Of a stretch of DNA of 64,000 bases, positions 57,081 through 64,000 are shown piece by piece. The position numbers were made by a program, and so were the translations under genes. The DNA lies in contig NZ_JAQOMR010000001.1 of NCBI RefSeq assembly GCF_028401385.1, positions 64,501 through 128,500 on the forward strand, written 5' to 3'. The notes below the pieces were generated by a model. It worked only from the letters and a program-made list of their open reading frames with translations. It did not search any database and was not told the origin of the DNA. The stretch's first letter is position 1. Each line of letters opens with the position of its first letter. The DNA comes from Marinicella algicola (lineage in GTDB: Bacteria > Pseudomonadota > Gammaproteobacteria > Xanthomonadales > Marinicellaceae).

Positions 57081-57878
57081 ATGACATCCCGGATCAACAG
57101 TAGTTTTGCGACCAATTTGCGGTTCGCCTGCGACACCCGTCCGTCGATTACCGCAATCTGCCGCGAAATCGGAATCAACAGGCAACAGTTCAATCGTTAT
57201 CTTGCCGCGCAAACACGTCCTTCGCCTTATAATACAGGGAAAATCGCGCGGTATTTCGGTCTGAAGCCGCAGGATTTCCTGCTGCCGGCAAAACGCTTTC
57301 AGGAAGTATTCGACACGCCGGCCGAAACCGCCGGACCTGTCTCTCTGCTGCGGGAAGGCTTTCCCGGGAACCTGCCGGAGCTGCGCCCCTATGCGGGCTA
57401 TTACGAACTTTTCCATAAAAGCCTGTCCTGGCCCGGAAAAATTGTCCGAAGCTGCGCCAAGCTTGAAGAAACAGCTGGTCAGATCACCGTGAAATCCATC
57501 GAGCGGCTTTACGACCGGGAACTGGAAATCCGGCAGTTCTCGAAATATGTCGGACTGGCGGCCTACTGGCGCAACCGGCTTTTCATCGTCGAGCGCGGGG
57601 TTGGGGAGCAATCTTTCCTGTGTCAGACGACGCTGATGCCGTTTGCCGAGCATCAGCGCACCTATCTTCGCGGCGTCACGACCGGCGTTTCATGGCGCCA
57701 GGAAAACCTGCCCTATTCCACGCGGACGATATGGCGGGCGGTTGGGACAAACCCCGACAAGCGCAAGCTCCTGGAGGGATGCGGCCTGATTGCGGAAAAA
57801 TCGCCGAAACTGCCGCTTCCCGTCCGCCGCTATCTGAACAGCGAGGTCGAAAACCATACGCTTGTGGCCGCCCGGTAG
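57081..57878 (+). CDS. HTH (XRE-like) transcriptional regulator
   Basis: 265 residues from ATG at 57081 (MTSRINSSFATNLRFACDTR); TTG at 57051 lies inside the repeats and is unlikely. The N-terminal HTH reads SITAICREIGINRQQFNRYL followed by NTGKIARYFGLKPQDFLLPA. The remaining 190 residues match no domain I recognise. Divergent from the peptide transporter operon, so it is the probable regulator of that unit. The frame is intact. Confidence 0.7.
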   Translation: MTSRINSSFATNLRFACDTRPSITAICREIGINRQQFNRYLAAQTRPSPYNTGKIARYFGLKPQDFLLPAKRFQEVFDTPAETAGPVSLLREGFPGNLPELRPYAGYYELFHKSLSWPGKIVRSCAKLEETAGQITVKSIERLYDRELEIRQFSKYVGLAAYWRNRLFIVERGVGEQSFLCQTTLMPFAEHQRTYLRGVTTGVSWRQENLPYSTRTIWRAVGTNPDKRKLLEGCGLIAEKSPKLPLPVRRYLNSEVENHTLVAAR

Positions 57879-58142
57879 TCATATGGAACCCTTAAGGACG
57901 GAGTCCAATGGCAAAAAAGCAGCTGCGGAAGAAGGTCAAGAGTTCGAGATTTACCAAGCTACCCCAAAAAGGACTGGTATGCTCTTGCCGATAGACCTCT
58001 TCCCATTTTCCCTATGGAACATAGAGCCAGACACCCCATACGATCCGCAAAGTTCCGTTAACCTGCGGGGAGCAGAGATCGTGTCCCGCGGCGTGGTGTC
58101 GCTTCGGCACTCGCCGCGCCTTCCGGACAGAGCCGGAATGGA
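57879..58142. other. Intergenic, unassigned
   Basis: 264 bases before the transposase remnants. The plus-strand frame over this stretch (57862-58212) has no protein-like pattern. It may be debris of the adjacent elements. Confidence 0.3.
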
Positions 58143-58372
58143 TCAGATTGCCGCTGGCAGGCTGATGAGGAGATCATCGCTCGTTGTGGCGATGGTCTCA
58201 TGTGTCATGTAGCGGGATCTCTGGACGGCCCATTCGTCGTTCTATTCGAGCAGCAGTGCCCCGACCAGCCTGACAATGGCGTCATTGTTTCAATCGGTCG
58301 GTCGAGGTAGGCCTTCACCTTGTCGTCGATCTCCTCGCAGAGCCGGGAGACTTGGCCGTTGGAAATGCCGGA
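58143..58372 (-). pseudogene. IS256-family transposase remnant
   Basis: Minus-strand pieces NGQVSRLCEEIDDKVKAYLD with RPIE, and, after an internal deletion and frame change, DAIVRLVGALLLE, stop, NDEWAVQRSRYMTHETIA and LLISLPAAI match the middle and the extreme C-terminus of mutator-type (IS256) transposases. The DDE domain between them is gone. An in-frame TAG breaks the second piece. Confidence 0.7.
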
Positions 58373-58948
58373 CACCCGTGACGGGGCGGATGAGCGATCC
58401 TCCAGACCTTCAACGCCAAGCCGTTGGAGCCGGTCATACCAGCAGTAGAAAGTCTGTCGTGGAATGCCGAGCTGATCCAATGTCATCTTCACCGGCAAAT
58501 GCGATTGTTCAACCAACCGGATGATTTCCAGCTTTTCGGATGCGAGGTACCTCATCCTTCGTCGCCCCCATCCGCTATCATGCTTTTTGAGCAGGCGCAG
58601 CTCCAGTGTCTGCTCGGCCACGACCTCTTTCAGATCGCGCGCTTAACGGCGCAACACCTTCACCTCATCCGTGGTCGCGGCCCGTGCCGTATCACCGGCC
58701 AGGCGCCGCTTGCCGGCCCCAAGAAACTCCTTCGACCAGGTGTAGTACATGCTTTCGGCGATACCCTCGCGGCGGCAGAGCGCGGCGATACTGTCTTCGC
58801 CACGCAGGCCTTCCAGCACGATACGGATCTTTTCTTCAGCCGAATAGGATTTACGTGTGGCACGGCGGATATCCTTGATCGCCTTGTCTGCGCTCGACTT
58901 CTGCTGCCCGGACTTCTGTCTCATCTTCGCTTCCTTTGCCTGAGCCAT
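58373..58948 (-). pseudogene. Truncated IS3-family transposase genes (OrfA and start of OrfB)
   Basis: OrfA begins MRQKSGQQKSSADKAIKDIR (ATG near 58924 or 58948) and has SAEEKIRIVLEGLRGEDSIA and AESMYYTWSKEFLGAGKRRL. An in-frame TAA at 58643-58645 replaces the expected Glu of LRREARDLKE, and the frame then continues ARDLKEVVAEQTLELRLL. OrfB starts MRYLASEKLEIIRLVEQSHL and is cut near 58375, where IS256 sequence begins. This is real decay (a substitution, not a homopolymer slip). Confidence 0.75.
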
Positions 58949-59034
58949 GATGAGCCAGAATCCTCCCTTATCCGTTAACCAGCATCTGTCTCAAAGGCGT
59001 TGAGACGGAACAGTCGTTTGTTGCGTTGTCAGCT

Positions 59035-59908
59035 CTATGAGACGTTCCGTTTCAGGTTCGATTTCAAGAAACTGTTCATTGTTTGCGGGGCGCGGCCGAT
59101 AATTCCGGCCAAGGTCGGATCAACTGTCGCGAATTCACCCGCCCGCGCCGCCTGGTAGTATCCCGACATGACCGCGACAGCCCCTCGGGAAGACCGGCCT
59201 TCCGCACATTCGCCAGCATTTCTTCATCGCTGATGGTCGTTCGAGCAACCGGCTTGCCCGTGATCTCGCCAAACATGCGGGCGAGATCGGCAAGATCCAA
59301 CGCTTCGCTGCCTGTCATGGGAGGCGTCGGTCCGTCGATGACCTCGCTCCCGGCCAGCAGCGCGGCGTCGGCGGCGGCCAGATCGTCATGCGTGGTCCAT
59401 GCGACCTTGCCGTCCTGGGGCGCCGCGATCATTCCGGACGCGAAGCCACGCGCGTTCATCGCAATCGCGCTGGCGGCATAAAAACCGTGGCGCATTGCCG
59501 TCCAGGGCAGGCCCGACTCCGCAAGCATTGTCTCGGTGGCAGCATGGTCTTTGCCGGGCGGAAAATGCGAAGTCATGGAGCTGGAGATCTGGCTGGTATA
59601 GAAAAGGCGTTCGACGCCGAGGTCGCACGCTGTCCGGATTGCATTGGCATGCTCCTTCAAAGGATCGCCGCCGGAGGCCACCGCATTCGAGGACATCAGC
59701 AGAAGGCGTTCCGCCCCTCCCAGGCAAGACGAAGGCTCTTCAGGTCGTTGTAATCTCCGCGCTGGACGCGCACGCCGCGCGCCTTGAGGTCGGCGACCTT
59801 TTGAGGATCGCGGACGCTGACGCCGATTTGCTTGGCGGGAACGCGATCGAGCAGATTTTCTACGATTTTGCGGCCGAGTTGGCCGGAAGCGCCGGTGACG
59901 ATCAACAT
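59035..59908 (-). CDS. NmrA/QorB-like NAD(P)H-binding oxidoreductase (frameshifted)
   Basis: About 291 residues when repaired. MLIVTGASGQLGRKIVENLL is the Rossmann motif. The breaks near 59712 (GGGG) and 59180 (GG) each need one G, giving RLAWEGAERLLLMSSNAVAS in the middle and GYYQAARAGEFATVDPTLAG at the end, with the stop at 59035. Family members are quinone reductases and redox-sensing proteins. Divergent from the LysR gene at 60035, a common pairing for such reductases. Confidence 0.8.
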
Positions 59909-60034
59909 GGGTTTGTGTCCTTGAGTTTTTCAGGCTGGCCGGACGGATCTGCCGACCGGCCGTCAATTCACAAACCAAAATGATTGTTTTCATGGGCTTT
60001 GATAATCCAGCAATTATGGAATAGCCTGTTCTCC

Positions 60035-61500
<1,466 letters not shown>

Positions 61501-61563
61501 CCATGTTGCTTACGCTTTCCTTCTGGCTTTCATTGTAGATGCGGCAGGGTCGGAGCCGAGCAC

Positions 61564-62781
61564 TCAACCTTCATTGATGCTTGGTGGTGTCCTGGTCTCG
61601 CTGCGCAGAACAAGCAGAGCCGCCAGGATGATGGCAGCGCTGCCGGACAAGACGAGATAGCCGGTCGTGATCGAGGTCGCTTCCATCAGCGGCCCCAACA
61701 GAAGAGGCGAGACGAATTGACCGAGAAACATGCACGTGCTGAACACGGCCATGGCGCGTCCGAGTAGAGACCCCGGCACGTAGTCGTCGATCAGGACGGA
61801 CGTAGTGGAAAACGCCAGAGCATTGCCGATACCGAGCATGGCGCTCGCAATGGCGAGCACGATGAAGTCACCGGACGTGCCGAGGGTCAGGAAGGCGAGA
61901 ACCCATGTCAAAGCGGTCAATCGCAAGAGAGCAAGATAGGAAAAGCGCTTGCCCAGCCATCCGAAAATGACACCGACAATACTCGACGCCGCCGCCATCA
62001 GAGCCATGTAGAGCGAGACTAAAACCGGTGCCGTGAGGCCGAGTTCGCTCAGCCGCAGCGGCAGAAAGACCGGCAAGGCATAAAGCATGACAGCCTGCGT
62101 TACGACCAGGAAGTAAACGGCGATGAGGGCTGGCCGGAGCAGTAGGGTGAGGAGGGATCCCTGTCCCGATCCGGACTTGGCTCACTCCCGGACCTGGGAA
62201 TGACGGCCAGCGCGGCGAGACCCAGGGGCACGCCCACGGCGTTCAGACTGAAGGTGGCGTGCCACGAGAAAGCCGTGGCCAGGCCGCCGCCGATGATGGG
62301 AAACAGAACGCCGCCCAAGCTGGTCGCCGTGGTGCGCCAGCCCATGACACGGTCACGGATTGCACCGCGATAAAGCGACAGCATTGCCACCGTGGTTCCG
62401 GCGAAAACGAACGCCGCTCCGATGCCGAAGATCGCACGGCTGACGATTAATGCCGAATAGCTGGATGCGACGATCCCCGCGCTGCCGGCCAGCCCGTAGA
62501 GCAGCAGGCCGCCGGCCAGTGGCCCGCGCGCCCCCATCGGTCGATCATCCAGCCTGCCAGCGGGCTGACGATGGCAATAACAAGCCCGTGCATAGTGAGA
62601 ATGAGGCCGGCCGCCGTTCCATCTACCCCGAGATCACCGCGCATGAGTTCCACGATCGGTGTGATGGCGGATCCAGCCATCACCGCGAGCGTCGAGGCGA
62701 GCAGCAGCAGCGTCAGCGCAACGCGATAAGGGATCTGAGCTTCTCGGAGTCTTCTCCGTCGATAACCGGCATTGCATGCAT
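61564..62781 (-). CDS. MFS transporter (frameshifted)
   Basis: About 406 residues when repaired, 12 predicted membrane segments. Start ATG at 62781 (MHAMPVIDGEDS). Pieces are PYRVALTLLLLASTLAVMAG with LAGWMIDRWG (the A-loop GxxxDRxG motif), then GLLLYGLAGSAGIVASSYSA and VSRAIFGIGAAFVFAGTTVA, then LPVFLPLRLSELGLTAPVLV. The breaks near 62748, 62540 and 62160 are each one base short in a C or G run. Drug or metabolite exporters of this type (CynX/ProP-like) are common; the substrate is unknown. Confidence 0.8.
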
Positions 62782-62795
62782 GGACTTCTTCCTAG

Positions 62796-63637
62796 GCTCA
62801 GGACCTATTAAATCACTTGCGACGTTCTCTTCGTTTTGATTCATTGGACTCGAATGGAGAACCGCAATGAGTGATTTTCCGCTGCTGTCGCAGGCGCAGA
62901 TGCGCCGGATTGAACCTTATTTCCCGCTGTCCCACGGTGTGCCTCGTGTTGATGATCGGCTGATCGTGAGCGGCATTGTCTTTGTCTTGCGCAATGGTTT
63001 GCGATGGCGCGATGCGCCGAAGGAATATGGACCGCACAAGACGATCTATAATCGCTTCATCCGCTGGAGCAGGCTTGGTGTGTTCAACAGGATTTTCGCT
63101 GAATTGGCGGCCGAATGCGGTGAGCCGGAACAGTTGATGATCGACGCCACGCATTTGAAAGCACATCGCACCGCAGCCAGTCTGCTAAAAAGGGATGTTC
63201 CCAGACGTATCGGGCGCACCAAAGGCGGCCTGAACTCCAAGCTGCATGCGGTTTGCGATGGCCATGGCCGACCACTGATCATGCTGTTGAGCGAAGGGCA
63301 GACGAGCGACTACAAAGGTGCTGCCCGAATGATAGAATCCTTTCCCAAAGCAAAGACGTTACTGGCCGACAAAGGCTACGATGCCGACTGGTTTCGAGAG
63401 GCCTTGGCGGAGCGCAAAATCAAGGCCTGCATTCCATCGAGGGCGAACAGAAAGGTCCCAATAGCGCATGACCGCAAGCTCTACCAAAAGCGTCATAAAA
63501 TCGAGAACATGTTTGGCAGGCTCAAGGACTGGCGCCGAATTCACACCCGATACGACCGTTGTGCACACACTTTCTTCTCAAGCATATGCATCGCTGCTGC
63601 TGTTATCTTCTGGCTATGATTTTAACGAGTCCTGAGC
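62796..63637 (+). mobile_element. Intact IS5-family element with CTAG target duplication
   Basis: CTAG at 62792-62795 and 63638-63641 flanks the element. Internal ends match as inverted repeats: GCTCAGGACCTATTAAATC at the left and the complement of GATTTTAACGAGTCCTGAGC at the right. Length is 842 bp. CTAG duplication fits the IS427-type group of IS5. It carries one uninterrupted transposase and lies between the MFS gene and a TetR gene. Confidence 0.85.
62867..63619 (+). CDS. IS5-family transposase
   Basis: 250 residues, intact. MSDFPLLSQAQMRRIEPYFP starts the DUF4096-type N-terminus. DDE residues are the D of LMIDATHLKAHRTA, the D of LLADKGYDADWFR and the E of HKIENMFGRLKDWRR. It is the only transposase in the window that is uninterrupted in a complete single-ORF element with clear ends. 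Confidence 0.93.
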   Translation: MSDFPLLSQAQMRRIEPYFPLSHGVPRVDDRLIVSGIVFVLRNGLRWRDAPKEYGPHKTIYNRFIRWSRLGVFNRIFAELAAECGEPEQLMIDATHLKAHRTAASLLKRDVPRRIGRTKGGLNSKLHAVCDGHGRPLIMLLSEGQTSDYKGAARMIESFPKAKTLLADKGYDADWFREALAERKIKACIPSRANRKVPIAHDRKLYQKRHKIENMFGRLKDWRRIHTRYDRCAHTFFSSICIAAAVIFWL

Positions 63638-63751
63638 CTAGGTGAGACGAAACATTGTGGAAGAATGTGCCACTTCGTATAATTTGTTAATCAGTGGCGT
63701 TTTATGATTGAGCGCAATTGCGCTTCAGCAGCGATATGATTAATATGCGGT

Positions 63752-64000
63752 ATGGAACCTAGCGCCAGCACCTAGACAATCGGCGGCTGCCACTTCGGGA
63801 ACGAAAGAAACTTCGCACCCGTCAGGCGCTCGCTGACACCGCTCTTGAGCTTTTTACCGAGAAAGGCTTTGCCGCGACGACTCTCGATGAACTGGTCGAT
63901 CGCGTAGACGTCTCGAAGAGAACCTTCTTCCGCTACTTCGCTTCCAAAGAGGACGTCGCGATAGCAACCGAAGCCGAGTTCTGGGAGGCCTATATCGATG
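63752..64000 (+). CDS. TetR-family transcriptional regulator, partial (frameshifted near start)
   Basis: Runs off the window. ATG at 63752 gives MEPSAST, and one C missing in ACCTAG then leads into LDNRRLPLRERKKLRTRQAL. The TetR HTH is visible as ALELFTEKGFAATTLDELVD and RVDVSKRTFFRYFASKEDVA. An IS5 element lies 110 bp upstream and may affect its expression. The target is unknown. Confidence 0.8.

Overview
The window looks like part of an alphaproteobacterial genome, most likely Hyphomicrobiales (Rhizobiales). Codon use is moderately GC-rich, there are three TRAP transporters and a taurine cluster of the TauR/TauKLM/TauXY/Xsc type, and CTAG-centred GC palindromes of a kind common between rhizobial genes. 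The assignment comes from gene content only.

Layout. (1) 1-4.7 kb: nested insertion sequences, an IS30 element inside an IS3-family orfB and an IS5 element inside an IS110 gene. (2) 4.7-10.7 kb: an alpha/beta hydrolase divergent from a DctPQM TRAP transporter, a cyclophilin and a LysR regulator. (3) 11-21.5 kb: IS6 and IS5 scraps, then a surface-polysaccharide cluster for a GDP-manno-heptose-type sugar (HddC-GmhB fusion, HddA, 4,6-dehydratase, reductase/epimerase, AGE-family isomerase, double glycosyltransferase, FkbM methyltransferase with a repeat tail), closed by an IS3 element. (4) 23-39.2 kb: a sugar-acid regulon with a 2-hydroxyacid dehydrogenase, two beta-hydroxyacid dehydrogenases, an SMP-30 lactonase, a LacI regulator, a GlcG-like protein, an RbsABC-type importer, L-idonate 5-dehydrogenase, gluconate 5-dehydrogenase, gluconokinase, two small alpha/beta-barrel proteins and a TRAP importer. 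Six copies of a palindrome close to ATGTTATCGATAACAT lie at promoter positions and tie the units together. (5) 40.5-48.9 kb: a taurine module (TauR, TRAP transporter, taurine dehydrogenase, sulfoacetaldehyde acetyltransferase) with IS6-family remnants in the same orientation on both sides. (6) 49.6-57.9 kb: a peptide ABC transporter with a CocE/NonD-type hydrolase and a divergent HTH regulator behind three 10-bp-phased repeats. (7) 58-64 kb: IS256/IS3 remnants, an NAD(P)-binding oxidoreductase divergent from a LysR regulator, a truncated flavin oxidoreductase, an MFS transporter, an intact IS5-family element and the start of a TetR regulator.

How the genes work together. The sugar-acid regulon can be read as uptake by TRAP or ABC, L-idonate to 5-ketogluconate (IdnD), to D-gluconate (IdnO), to 6-phosphogluconate (gluconokinase), with lactonase and dehydrogenases as side entries. 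The taurine module can be read as uptake, oxidative deamination to sulfoacetaldehyde (TauXY), then cleavage to acetyl phosphate and sulfite (Xsc); no pta follows.

A caution applies throughout. More than 35 reading-frame breaks occur in otherwise well-kept genes, and almost all are repaired by adding one base to an existing run of identical bases. This pattern points to systematic homopolymer undercalling more than to gene decay. Such genes are listed as CDS marked 'frameshifted'. True decay (truncation, substitutions to stop codons) is seen mainly in the insertion sequences.
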